Under the pieces are notes generated by a model. That model ran no database searches. It saw only the letters and a program-made list of their open reading frames with translations, and was not told the DNA's origin. DNA of 34,300 bases. Source: CAYVFC01 sp964450715 (GTDB lineage: Bacteria > Myxococcota_A > Polyangia > Polyangiales > JAFGIB01). Positions 1 through 7,505 of this stretch are shown in pieces. The DNA lies in the NCBI GenBank assembly GCA_964450715.1, contig CAYVFC010000088.1:1-34300 (forward strand), written 5' to 3'. A program made the translations under genes and the position numbers. Position 1 is the stretch's first letter. Every line of letters begins with the position of its first letter.

Positions 1-195
1 CGATAACTGGGGCGGTTGGCACGCGGGACGCCCCCGCCGGCCGGCCCCGGACCGCACGCGCCCGGCCGGCGTCGCGCCTATTTCCGTAAATACCGCCTGC
101 AGGGGCGGGCCTTGCGCCCGCCCGGACAACGCAGGGGGAGATTCGGGGGAGGGGCAAGCCCGAACGGGAGGGGGCAAGCCCCTCCCCTACGGTTT
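1..195. other. Non-coding edge of window
   Basis: No credible gene is visible here. The first 109 bases are very GC-rich, and the rest is a GTAGGGG-family repeat (separate entry) that abuts the 3' end of the TPR gene ending at 196. Open frames here have the low-complexity Arg/Pro/Gly composition of GC-rich non-coding DNA. A weak sigma-54-like GG-N10-GC spacing near 16-31 was considered, but the -12 half fits poorly. Confidence 0.5.
110..190. repeat. GTAGGGG/CCCCTAC-family palindromic repeat, copy A
   Basis: The copy begins with AGGGGCGGGCCTTGCGCCCG and ends with GGGCAAGCCCCTCCCCTAC, so its ends are inverted relative to each other. The same end sequences recur at 17308-17378, 17399-17469 and 20564-20670. 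It lies 5 bp beyond the stop codon of the TPR gene (minus strand, stop at 196-198). REP-like dispersed repeats of this kind are common in intergenic DNA of large GC-rich genomes. Folding could help end transcription, but no U-tract is visible. Confidence 0.75.
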
Positions 196-2502
196 TTATT
201 TTGCAGCCACGGCGTCGCTACCTGCTTCCCGCAACAGCTCCTGCGCCATCACGAACTCGTAGAAGTTGACCATCCTCGTTTCCAGCACCCTGCCTAGCAA
301 ACCCCGGGCACCAGACGTGTCACCCTTGGCCAGCAAGCGCATGGCCTGGTAAAAGTGCGCCTCGGCGCGCTCGCCCACGCCCGAGGCGCGCGCCAGCAGC
401 TGCTCGTAATCGAGCTCGCCCAGGGCGAACCGGGCCAGTTGCGCCCACCACTCGCTCTCCCCCACCAGCGAGCCGAGAACGCCGTCGATGTCCGACGCCA
501 GGCTCTTGCCCGCCCGCGCCTCGATGGCGCGCACCCAAAGCGAGAAGTAGACCTTCCACTCGGGATCCAGGCTCAGCTGCAGGAAGGCCCGTTCGTAAGT
601 CCGGTATCCGAGCTCCAGGTCCGGGACGGCTACCACCAGGTGGGAGAGGATGGAGGCATAGGTCTCGCGGCTGCCCGGCGCGTACTCCATGGCGAGCCGG
701 AAGGCCTTGCCCGCCTCGCCCCTTTCGTCCAGCCGGTCCAGCAGGATCCCCCGCCGGATCTGGGCCAGACCGAAGTGCACCCCTTCCAGCCCGGGCAGCA
801 CCTGGTTCCAGATCTCCAGCGCTTTGCGGTAGCTCCCGACAGCCCTCTGGTCATCGCCGGAGATACGCTGTGCATCGCCCACTCGCTCCACGGTCTCGGC
901 GCGCTGCACCGCCGCGCCCACGCTCTCGCCTTTCACCAGACCGAGCGCGCGGCGGTAGGTCTGCTCGGCCTTCTTGCCGCGCCCCGTCCGCTCGAGCAGC
1001 AGTCCGAGCTGCAGCAGAGCGTCGATGCTCTCTCGCTCGGCCACGCTCCGCTCGAGCTGCTTCTCGGCCTCCTCGGCGTTGCCGGCATTCATCTCCGCCA
1101 CCGCGATCAACAAGTACAGATCCTCGGGCTTGACCAAGGGCGGCGAGTCGGGCCAACGCCGGATACGCTCGGCCAGCACCTCCCGGGCTCGCTTGGCCAG
1201 GCCCCGCACCACCGTGGGATCGGGATCGAAGCGGTCCTGCTCGATCAGATCGTTCAGCACCTTCAACGTCTCGTCGTACAGCGGCCGGCTGTCCGGCATC
1301 AACTCGATGGCCTTCGCGTACCAGGCCGTAGCTGCGGCGTAGTCGTTCTCACCGGCGGCGATGCGACCCAGGCACTGCGGAAAACGGGCGTCCTCCCGGT
1401 TACGGCGCAGCCCGTCGCGGCACAGGGCCAGCGCCACCTCGCGATGCCCGGCATTGAGATAGGCGGCAGCCAGGTCGAGCACCGCCCCTTCGCCCATCTC
1501 GCCGCCCTCGAGCGCGAGCTTCAGGATCTGCACCAGCTCTTCCTCCACGTCGGCCGTGCTGCGGATAGACTCCACGTGGGTGAGCGCCGAGGCGATGTCC
1601 CCCTCGCGCAGGAATACGGCCGCCACCATGATCGAGGTTTTCTGCACGCTACGCGCGGCGCCGATCTCGGCCAGGAACCGGCGCTCGTTGGAGCGGTAGT
1701 ACTCGACCAGCGCCCGGCAGCGGTCCAGGTAGAGGCGCGCCAGCCTTTCCATGACCTCTGGCGCGGGCACCAGTCGCGCGTGCTCCTCCCAGGTGCGTAG
1801 CGGGCCGTCGTAGCGCTCGGGCGGCTCGCCGAGCGCGTCGCTCTCGGTATCGAGGCTCCAGCCCTTAAGCCGCTGGTAGTAGTTCACCACCTCCGCGTCG
1901 TCGGGATGGAGAAGACGGATGACCAGCAGCGCGGAGAGCACCCGGGCCGGGTCCCCTTGCGGAGAGCCCTTCTCGAGCAGGAACCTGGCCAGCTTCTCCA
2001 GCTGGGACGGGATCTCGCCTCGACCGATCTCGGCGGGCGTATATAGGTCGAGCACCGCGCCCAGTGTTTCCACCACGCTTTCGTAGCCGTCGCGGGCCAT
2101 CTGCTCGTAGGCGCCCTGTAGAAGGTATTGCGCCAGCCGCTCGCGAAGCGGTTCGCGAAGCGGTTCGCGACGATCCAGGGTATGAAAGCGCCGGACCGCA
2201 CCGTCGAAGGTGGCCGGGGTCAATACCGCGGCACGCAGGGGGGGCTCCGCCTGTACGGCCCTCTGCTGCACCGCGCCGACGCAGGCATAAGTACAGATCA
2301 GGCAGGCGAAAACTAGAGCCCATCTCAAAAATGCTCCCGTCGTCTTTCGGGCGGGGGCGGCCCCGGCTGCGGCGTCGCTCCTGCTCGAAATAGCACCGCT
2401 ATTGCTCGTCGTCGCTCCTTGCATCCGGGGCCGCCGCGCTCCGAAATACTCGGTCCGCATTTTTGAGATGGGCTCTAGTAAACGATGGGTTTTTTCGCGC
2501 AT
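196..2502 (-). CDS. TPR-repeat exported protein with MITE-split signal peptide
   Basis: A 768-residue protein made mostly of helical tetratricopeptide-like repeats from about residue 100 to the C-terminus. The clearest repeats include YAAATAWYAKAIELMP, AEEAEKQLERSV, GKKAEQTYRRALGL and QRAVGSYRKALEIW. Such proteins are scaffolds for protein contacts; no catalytic domain is seen. A hydrophobic segment with cysteines at about residues 59-77 (ALVFACLICTYACVGAV) looks like an export signal or anchor. ATG at 2502 is the first start. Residues 10-63 are encoded by a 160-bp mobile element plus its 2-bp target duplication, an exact 54-codon in-frame insertion. Removing it joins MREKTHRLL to VFACLICTYACV, a normal short signal peptide. 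Internal starts within the element could also be used. A 12-bp tandem repeat encodes REPLREPLRERL near residues 115-126. It is transcribed away from the CPBP gene. Confidence 0.85.
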   Translation of the reverse strand: MREKTHRLLEPISKMRTEYFGARRPRMQGATTSNSGAISSRSDAAAGAAPARKTTGAFLRWALVFACLICTYACVGAVQQRAVQAEPPLRAAVLTPATFDGAVRRFHTLDRREPLREPLRERLAQYLLQGAYEQMARDGYESVVETLGAVLDLYTPAEIGRGEIPSQLEKLARFLLEKGSPQGDPARVLSALLVIRLLHPDDAEVVNYYQRLKGWSLDTESDALGEPPERYDGPLRTWEEHARLVPAPEVMERLARLYLDRCRALVEYYRSNERRFLAEIGAARSVQKTSIMVAAVFLREGDIASALTHVESIRSTADVEEELVQILKLALEGGEMGEGAVLDLAAAYLNAGHREVALALCRDGLRRNREDARFPQCLGRIAAGENDYAAATAWYAKAIELMPDSRPLYDETLKVLNDLIEQDRFDPDPTVVRGLAKRAREVLAERIRRWPDSPPLVKPEDLYLLIAVAEMNAGNAEEAEKQLERSVAERESIDALLQLGLLLERTGRGKKAEQTYRRALGLVKGESVGAAVQRAETVERVGDAQRISGDDQRAVGSYRKALEIWNQVLPGLEGVHFGLAQIRRGILLDRLDERGEAGKAFRLAMEYAPGSRETYASILSHLVVAVPDLELGYRTYERAFLQLSLDPEWKVYFSLWVRAIEARAGKSLASDIDGVLGSLVGESEWWAQLARFALGELDYEQLLARASGVGERAEAHFYQAMRLLAKGDTSGARGLLGRVLETRMVNFYEFVMAQELLREAGSDAVAAK
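2314..2477. mobile_element. 160-bp palindromic MITE with TA target duplication
   Basis: The element covers 2316-2475. Its ends are inverted repeats: GAGCCCATCTCAAAAATGC at 2316-2334 pairs exactly with GCATTTTTGAGATGGGCTC at 2457-2475. The interior is also imperfectly palindromic (GGCGGCCCCGG against CCGGGGCCGCC), centred on AATAGC-ACC-GCTATT at 2389-2403. TA flanks both ends (2314-2315, 2476-2477) inside C-TA and TA-G, as expected for insertion into a CTAG site with TA duplication. That target pattern is known for IS5-family elements. It has no transposase, so it would need one supplied in trans. It lies inside the 5' end of the TPR coding sequence and keeps the frame. Confidence 0.85.
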
Positions 2503-2657
2503 GGCGGGCCGGAGGGTGAAGTCTAGCAGCTGTGCTCCCTGGCCGGTAGCCCGTACGAATCAAGGCCTGGGTCAATGCGGCGGCCAAGGCGCCCGAGAAA
2601 CCGGCGGCAGCCCGGCTTGACACCGGAGGCAGGAGGCGGTCCAACAGCCCGAGTACC

Positions 2658-3518
2658 GTGCGTCCCCGCCGCGAAATGAACCTCATCGACGCGCTGGCGC
2701 TGACGCTGCTGGCCATGGTGGCCATGGCGGCTGTGCCCGCTCTGGTAGCCCTGGTGGTTTCGCTAGCGAGCTCCGCGCCCCCCCCGCCTGGTACGCAGGG
2801 GCCGTCCACCGTCGACCCGCTGTTGCTGGCGGTGGGCACGCTGCTGGCGATCGGAGCCGCCCTGATCCCGGGGCTGTACCTGTACGGGAGCGGGGCGACC
2901 CCGGGCGAGGCGATCGGCCTGCGTCCGGTGCCGCTGCGGACAGCGCTGCTGGCGATGGTGGCCGGGCTGGCGCTTCAGATACCGCTCACCGAGGTACAGA
3001 ATCTGGCCGAGCTGTTCCTGCCGGTAAACCCGGAGCAGAAACGGCTCCTGCACGAGCTGATGAATCCGACCGGGGTCCGGCAGACCCTCTCCGTCCTGCT
3101 CGCGGTGGTGGTGGTGGTGCCCTGCTGCGAGGAGGCGCTCTTTCGCGGGTTGATACTGCAAGGGCTACGGCGCCGTCACGGATCCGGGCCGGCGCTGCTG
3201 TCGAGCGCCCTGCTCTTCGGCCTGGCCCACGCCAGGCTGCCCGCGGCCGTGCTGCCGGCCGCCATGGCCGGGCTCTTCCTGGGCCTGGTCTGGCTGCGCT
3301 GGCGATCGCTTCTGCCGGCCATCCTGCTGCACGCCGCCTTCAACCTGGCGCCGCTGCTGCTGCCCGAAAGCCTGCTGGCCATCGAGGGGTTCAACACGCT
3401 CGACGAAGGGGTGTCGCACGTTCCGCTTCCGCTGCTGCTGATGATGACGGCAGTAGCGGCGGCGGCCCTGCGCGGCCTGCTCGCGGGTGCCCCAGCGGAC
3501 GGGGCCGAAGCTGACTGA
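2658..3518 (+). CDS. CPBP-family intramembrane glutamic protease
   Basis: A 286-residue multi-pass membrane protein with the signature of the CPBP (CAAX protease / bacteriocin-processing, Abi) superfamily. Motif 1 is the EExxxR box, CCEEALFRG with E158, E159 and R163. Motif 2 is FGLAHARLP with H191. Motif 3 is LLHAAFNLAP with H225 and N229. Members cleave substrates within the membrane using a glutamate and histidines; the superfamily includes Rce1 prenyl-protein proteases, bacteriocin-immunity proteins and the myxosortases. Hydrophobic helices are visible near residues 10-38, 53-76, 93-110, 144-156, 178-190, 196-213, 217-235 and 258-275. GTG 2658 is the first possible start. ATG at 2676 is a good alternative; the AGGAGG at 2631-2636 lies rather far from both. 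It is divergent from the TPR gene and stands alone. The substrate is not evident from the sequence. Confidence 0.88.
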   Translation: MRPRREMNLIDALALTLLAMVAMAAVPALVALVVSLASSAPPPPGTQGPSTVDPLLLAVGTLLAIGAALIPGLYLYGSGATPGEAIGLRPVPLRTALLAMVAGLALQIPLTEVQNLAELFLPVNPEQKRLLHELMNPTGVRQTLSVLLAVVVVVPCCEEALFRGLILQGLRRRHGSGPALLSSALLFGLAHARLPAAVLPAAMAGLFLGLVWLRWRSLLPAILLHAAFNLAPLLLPESLLAIEGFNTLDEGVSHVPLPLLLMMTAVAAAALRGLLAGAPADGAEAD

Positions 3519-3562
3519 TCCGCGCTTTCCCCCCGCTATCCCGCGCTCGTCTCCCCGGTGTC

Positions 3563-3611
3563 CCGGTTCAGAAATTCGTCGTCGGGAACCGATAGCGAAT
3601 TTATGAACCGG
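3563..3611. terminator. Strong dyad 45 bp after the CPBP gene
   Basis: Arms of 16 bases, CCGGTTCAGAAATTCG (3563-3578) and CGAATTTATGAACCGG (3596-3611), pair at 15 of 16 positions around a 17-base loop. The position 45 bp beyond the CPBP stop codon suits a transcription end. No run of T follows on either strand, so a classic intrinsic terminator is not proven. It may instead be a REP-like dyad or operator. The rest of 3519-3970 holds the operon promoter candidate (3855-3883) and no convincing gene. Confidence 0.5.
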
Positions 3612-3854
3612 TACACTAGCGATACGGGCCCTCGGATCGAATTCGGGGCCAGAGCACGCATGGTCGAACATCAGGTAAAAAAGCGGCGTCCCTGAAAAAT
3701 GCCCTCCCGCCGTAATCCATGAATCGTCACCTTCGGTGTGAAGTATATTGATAAAAGCAACCGAGCGCAATCGCTGACCAGAAGAACGAGCGAGACGTAC
3801 ACTTGCGGCAAGATGCAACCGGTCCGTGTACTGGATTTATTTCGACAATGGCGT

Positions 3855-3883
3855 TTGACTCGCTGGCAGTTATTGACTATCAA
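3855..3883 (+). promoter_or_regulatory. Candidate sigma-70 promoter of the hydrogenase-like operon
   Basis: TTGACT (3855-3860) and TATCAA (3878-3883) are separated by 17 bp, matching the -35 consensus at 5 of 6 and the -10 at 4 of 6 positions. The predicted start is about 80 bp upstream of the ATG at 3971. This placement argues against the in-frame TTG at 3803 as the start codon of the first gene. Confidence 0.45.
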
Positions 3884-3970
3884 GGCTCGCTGGTCGCACC
3901 AAACCCGGCGACGGCCGACCCCCCTCGACCCCTTCCCCCTGTCGACAGAATCGATGTCGGAAAGGGCCAA

Positions 3971-5929
3971 ATGACGTTCTTCTCCATCTCCCTGTTATTC
4001 GTCTTCGTCGGCGGCGTTCGCCCCCTTTTCCTGACGAGCAGCTTCAAGAGGATGCGGGTGGAATCAGCGCTACTGATAGCGGCTGGTTGCGCCCTGGGGC
4101 TCTGGTGCGCCGTGGAAAGGGTTTTCGAGCCGGCGGCCGTGACGAGCTCGTTCCGCCTGTTCGATCCCTTTGACCTCGCCTTCCGCCTGGACCCGCTGGC
4201 CGGCTTTTTCCTGGCGGCCATCTTCGGCGTCTCCCTGCTCGCCGTCATCTACAGCTACCACTACCTGGACGAGCAGGAAAAGGCATGGCGCACGGCCGGC
4301 TGCCAGCTGTTCACCGCGCTCTTGATCATCGGCATGGCCCTGGTGGTGGCGGCGGACAACCTGATCACCTTTCTGGTCTTCTGGGAGATCATGTCGCTGT
4401 CTTCGCTCTTTTTAGTGCTCTACAACTACGAGAGCGAGGAGAACCGCAAGGCGGGGTATCTTTACGCGGTCTATTCCCAGGTGGGGGCGCTCTTCCTCCT
4501 GGCTGCCTTCGGCCTGGCCTACGCGCACACCGGCCGGGTCGGCTTCGCCTCCCTGGCCGGGCTTCCCGAAAACGCCAAGCTGCTGGTCTTCTGCCTGGCG
4601 CTGGTCGGTCTCGGCTCCAAGGCCGGCGTCTTTCCCCTGCACGCCTGGTTGCCCCACGCCCACCCGGCCGCCCCCAGCCACATCTCGGCCCTCATGTCGG
4701 GCGTGATGATCAAGACCGGCGTCTACGGGATCATCCGCTTGTACGATCTGCTGGCCTGGCCGCACGCCATCTTCGGGCAGATCGTGCTGGTGGCCGGCGT
4801 CATCTCCGGAGTGCTGGGCATCGTCTACGCTCTGGGCCAACGCGACCTCAAGCGGCTGCTGGCCTACAGCAGCGTGGAGAACGTCGGCATCATCCTCATC
4901 GGCATCGGCCTGGGCATGACGGGAGTGAGCTCAGGGCAGCCGTTGATGGCCGCGCTCGGCTTTGCCGGCGGCCTGCTGCACGTGCTCAACCACTCGCTGT
5001 TCAAGTCGCTGCTCTTCATGGGGGCGGGCATGGTGCTGCACCGGACCGGAACCCGGGCCATCGACACCCTGGGCGGGCTGGTCAAGCGCATGCCCGTGAC
5101 CGGCACCACCTTTCTGGTGGGCTCGCTGGCCGTATCCGGGCTACCCCCTTTCAACGGTTTCATCGGCGAGTTCCTCATCTACTTCGGCGCCTTCCGCGGC
5201 GTGGCCCTGGGTGGCTTCGATTTCGCCCTGGGACTGCTGGGTATCGTGGGACTGGCCGTTATCGGCGGGCTGGCGCTGGCCTGTTTCACCAAGGTCATCG
5301 GCGTGGTCTTCCAGGGCGAGCCCCGCTCGCCGGCCGCGGCCGAAGCCAGCGAGCACGGCGCGACCATGCTCCTACCCATGGTGGTGCTGGCGGCGGCCTG
5401 CCTGCTGATCGGCCTGTTCCCGCCGCTGTTTGCCGGCATGGCCCTGCGGGCGGCCGGGACCCTGAGGGCGCTGCCCACCGAAGCCTCGCTGGGCACGGTG
5501 GTCGAGCTCGTCTCCGGAATCGCCGGCGCCGCCGCCGTGGCCCTGGCCGTGCTGGTTCTGGTGCTGGCCGTGCGGGGTCTGGCCTACCGGGGCAAGAGCA
5601 TCGGCCGCAGCGGCACCTGGGGTTGCGGCTTCACCCAGCCCACCGTCCGCATGCAGTACACCGGCTCCTCCTACGCGGGTTCCATCCTCGACTTCTTCCG
5701 GCCGGTGGCGCCCCTGAGCGAAGAGCATCCACCCATCCAGGGCCGCTTCCCCCTGAAAACCCACTACCAGAGCCAACTGCTCGACATCGCCGAAACAAAC
5801 GTGGGCCGTCTGTTGGTACGCCCGGTGCTCTTTCTCTTCGACCAGCTCAGGTGGCTGCAGCACGGCGACATCCACCTGTACATCGGCTACATCCTGCTGG
5901 CCATCATCGTCCTGCTCTTTTTCGTCTGA
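3971..5929 (+). CDS. hyfB: Antiporter-like subunit of Ehr/group-4 hydrogenase-type complex (HyfB/HycC family)
   Basis: A 652-residue membrane subunit of the Mrp antiporter / NuoL-NuoM / HyfB superfamily, thought to carry ions across the membrane. Visible hallmarks are E139 in FWEIMSLSSLFLV and K217 in GLGSKAGVFPLHAWLPHA, the Glu/Lys pair of these proton channels. The channel core continues with HPAAPSHISALMSGVMIKTG and GLPPFNGFIGEFLIYF. The C-terminus carries RSGTWGCGFTQPTVRMQYT, typical of HyfB/HycC rather than NuoL. The frame stays open upstream to TTG 3803, but ATG 3971 has GGAAAGG just before it and gives the usual family length. First gene of a six-gene operon; 12 bp separate it from hyfC. 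Confidence 0.9.
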   Translation: MTFFSISLLFVFVGGVRPLFLTSSFKRMRVESALLIAAGCALGLWCAVERVFEPAAVTSSFRLFDPFDLAFRLDPLAGFFLAAIFGVSLLAVIYSYHYLDEQEKAWRTAGCQLFTALLIIGMALVVAADNLITFLVFWEIMSLSSLFLVLYNYESEENRKAGYLYAVYSQVGALFLLAAFGLAYAHTGRVGFASLAGLPENAKLLVFCLALVGLGSKAGVFPLHAWLPHAHPAAPSHISALMSGVMIKTGVYGIIRLYDLLAWPHAIFGQIVLVAGVISGVLGIVYALGQRDLKRLLAYSSVENVGIILIGIGLGMTGVSSGQPLMAALGFAGGLLHVLNHSLFKSLLFMGAGMVLHRTGTRAIDTLGGLVKRMPVTGTTFLVGSLAVSGLPPFNGFIGEFLIYFGAFRGVALGGFDFALGLLGIVGLAVIGGLALACFTKVIGVVFQGEPRSPAAAEASEHGATMLLPMVVLAAACLLIGLFPPLFAGMALRAAGTLRALPTEASLGTVVELVSGIAGAAAVALAVLVLVLAVRGLAYRGKSIGRSGTWGCGFTQPTVRMQYTGSSYAGSILDFFRPVAPLSEEHPPIQGRFPLKTHYQSQLLDIAETNVGRLLVRPVLFLFDQLRWLQHGDIHLYIGYILLAIIVLLFFV

Positions 5930-5941
5930 GGCGCGCGTCCC

Positions 5942-6859
5942 ATGGAATCGATAGCTCTGTTGCTTCTGGCCCTGCTGCTCGCGCCCATCTACGCGGCGCT
6001 GATCTTCAAGGTCAAGGCCTTCTTCGGCGGCAAGAAGGGGCAGCCGCTGCTGATCAACTACTACACCCTGGCCAAGCTGCTGCGAAAGGGGTCGGTCTAC
6101 AGCACCAGCACCACCGCCATCTTCAAGCTGGGCCCCATCGTCTCGCTGACCGCGGCGCTCACGGCGATGCTGTTCCTGCCCATCGCCGGACAGCCGGCGC
6201 TGCTCTCCTTTGACGGCGACGTGATCTTCGTCCTGTATCTGCTGGGGCTGGGGCGCTTCTTCACCATCGCCGCGGCCATGGACACCGCCTCGCCCTTCGA
6301 GGGCATGGGCGCGGCTCGCGAGGCCTACTTCCCCATCATCTGCGAGGCCACACTGTTCATGACGCTCATCCTGCTGTACGTGCTGACGGGAGAGCTATCG
6401 CTGACCGCTTACTTCTCGGGCGGGCAGCCGCTGGGCCTGTGGCAGGCGGCGGGCGCGCCCTTGCTGCTGGTCATATTCGCCCTGTTCATCGTGCTGTTGA
6501 CCGAGAGCTCGCGCGTGCCGGTGGACGACCCGGCCACCCACCTGGAGCTGACCATGATCCACGAGGTGATGGTGCTCGATCACAGCGGGCCGGACTTCGC
6601 CCTGATCGAGCTGGGCGCCTTCCTCAAGCTCTTCTTTTACTCGGCGCTGGTCACCCACCTGCTCTGCCCCTTCTCCCTGGGTACGCCCGCGGCCACTGCC
6701 GTGCTGTTCCTCGCCGTGATGCCCGTGGTCTACGTGGCGGTGGGGGTGACCGAGTCGGTCATGGCTCGCTACCGCATGGACAAGGTACCCCAGTTCGTCC
6801 TGACCTCCTTCGCCCTGGTCTTCTTCGCCGCGGTCATCACCCTGGAGTTCCTGAAATGA
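5942..6859 (+). CDS. hyfC: NuoH-like membrane subunit (HyfC/HycD family)
   Basis: A 305-residue integral membrane protein related to complex I NuoH and HyfC/HycD, the subunit that connects the soluble arm to the membrane arm. Family hallmarks are YYTLAKLLRKGSVYS near residues 40-54, the acidic loop FEGMGAAREAYFP, and ESSRVPVDDPATHLELTMIH, where conserved acidic residues line the path to the quinone/redox cavity in relatives. About eight hydrophobic helices are visible. It starts 12 bp after hyfB, and its TGA overlaps the ATG of hyfE (ATGA), so the two are translationally coupled. Confidence 0.92.
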   Translation: MESIALLLLALLLAPIYAALIFKVKAFFGGKKGQPLLINYYTLAKLLRKGSVYSTSTTAIFKLGPIVSLTAALTAMLFLPIAGQPALLSFDGDVIFVLYLLGLGRFFTIAAAMDTASPFEGMGAAREAYFPIICEATLFMTLILLYVLTGELSLTAYFSGGQPLGLWQAAGAPLLLVIFALFIVLLTESSRVPVDDPATHLELTMIHEVMVLDHSGPDFALIELGAFLKLFFYSALVTHLLCPFSLGTPAATAVLFLAVMPVVYVAVGVTESVMARYRMDKVPQFVLTSFALVFFAAVITLEFLK

Positions 6860-7497
6860 TCAACGTAGTAGACACCATATTGACGCTGGTGCTGCTGTCG
6901 GTGCTCTTCTCCTTCGGCTCCAGCCGCCTGCCGGCGCTGATCAAGGTGCTGGCCTTCCAGGGCGTGGTGGTCTCCATCGTGCCCCTCTTCCTCGGGCACG
7001 CCATGAGCACCGGTAGCGTGGCCTTCACCCTGGCCACCCTGCTCATCCGCGGCATCGGCATCCCGGTGTACGTCTATCTGGCCATCCGCCGGGTAGCCAT
7101 CGAGCGCGAGGTCGAGCCCATCGTCGGCTACCACGCTTCTCTGCTGGCCGGATTGCTGTTGATCGTGGGGGCCATCTTCGCCGCCGGCAAGTTCGACCTG
7201 CCGACCACCGGGAACCACACCCTGCTGGTGCCCACGGCCATTACCCTGATCGTGGCCGGCATGTTCCTGCTGATGGCGCGCCGCAACGCCATCGCCATGG
7301 TGCTGGGCTACATCATGATGGAGAACGGCATCTACCTGGTGGGCACCGGTTTCTCGGTCCGCGCCCATCACATCGTGGAGTTCGGCATCCTGCTCGACGT
7401 GCTGGCGGGCGTGATGATCATGGCCATCGTGCTGCGCAACATCAAGAGAACCTTCGACGACGTGGACACGGCGCTGCTGCGCACCCTGAAGGAGTAA
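6856..7497 (+). CDS. hyfE: NuoK-like membrane subunit (HyfE family)
   Basis: A 213-residue membrane protein matching HyfE, a two-part subunit whose C-terminal half resembles NuoK. The stretch AIAMVLGYIMMENGIYL keeps the helix glutamate typical of NuoK-type proton channels. A second conserved glutamate is in HHIVEFGILLDVLAGVM. The ATG at 6856 overlaps the stop of hyfC by 4 bases; the frame stays open further upstream, but the overlap and family length favour this start. A GGAG at 7491-7494, at the very end of the gene, serves hyfF. Confidence 0.88.
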   Translation: MINVVDTILTLVLLSVLFSFGSSRLPALIKVLAFQGVVVSIVPLFLGHAMSTGSVAFTLATLLIRGIGIPVYVYLAIRRVAIEREVEPIVGYHASLLAGLLLIVGAIFAAGKFDLPTTGNHTLLVPTAITLIVAGMFLLMARRNAIAMVLGYIMMENGIYLVGTGFSVRAHHIVEFGILLDVLAGVMIMAIVLRNIKRTFDDVDTALLRTLKE

Positions 7498-7505
7498 CGC
7501 GACCC

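Noticed and set aside
355..1800. A 481-codon plus-strand frame overlapping the TPR gene
   Set aside because: Antisense shadow in GC-rich DNA. Its composition is dominated by Leu/Gln/His/Arg, while the minus strand encodes regular TPR helices.
3803..3970. Upstream in-frame extension of hyfB from TTG 3803
   Set aside because: The 56 extra residues are not hydrophobic, contain a likely promoter in their DNA, and would make the protein longer than the family norm. ATG 3971 has a better ribosome-binding site.
4285..6213. A 642-codon frame overlapping hyfB and hyfC
   Set aside because: Arg/Gly/His/Pro-rich composition typical of a third-position-GC shadow; the overlapping hyf proteins match known families throughout.
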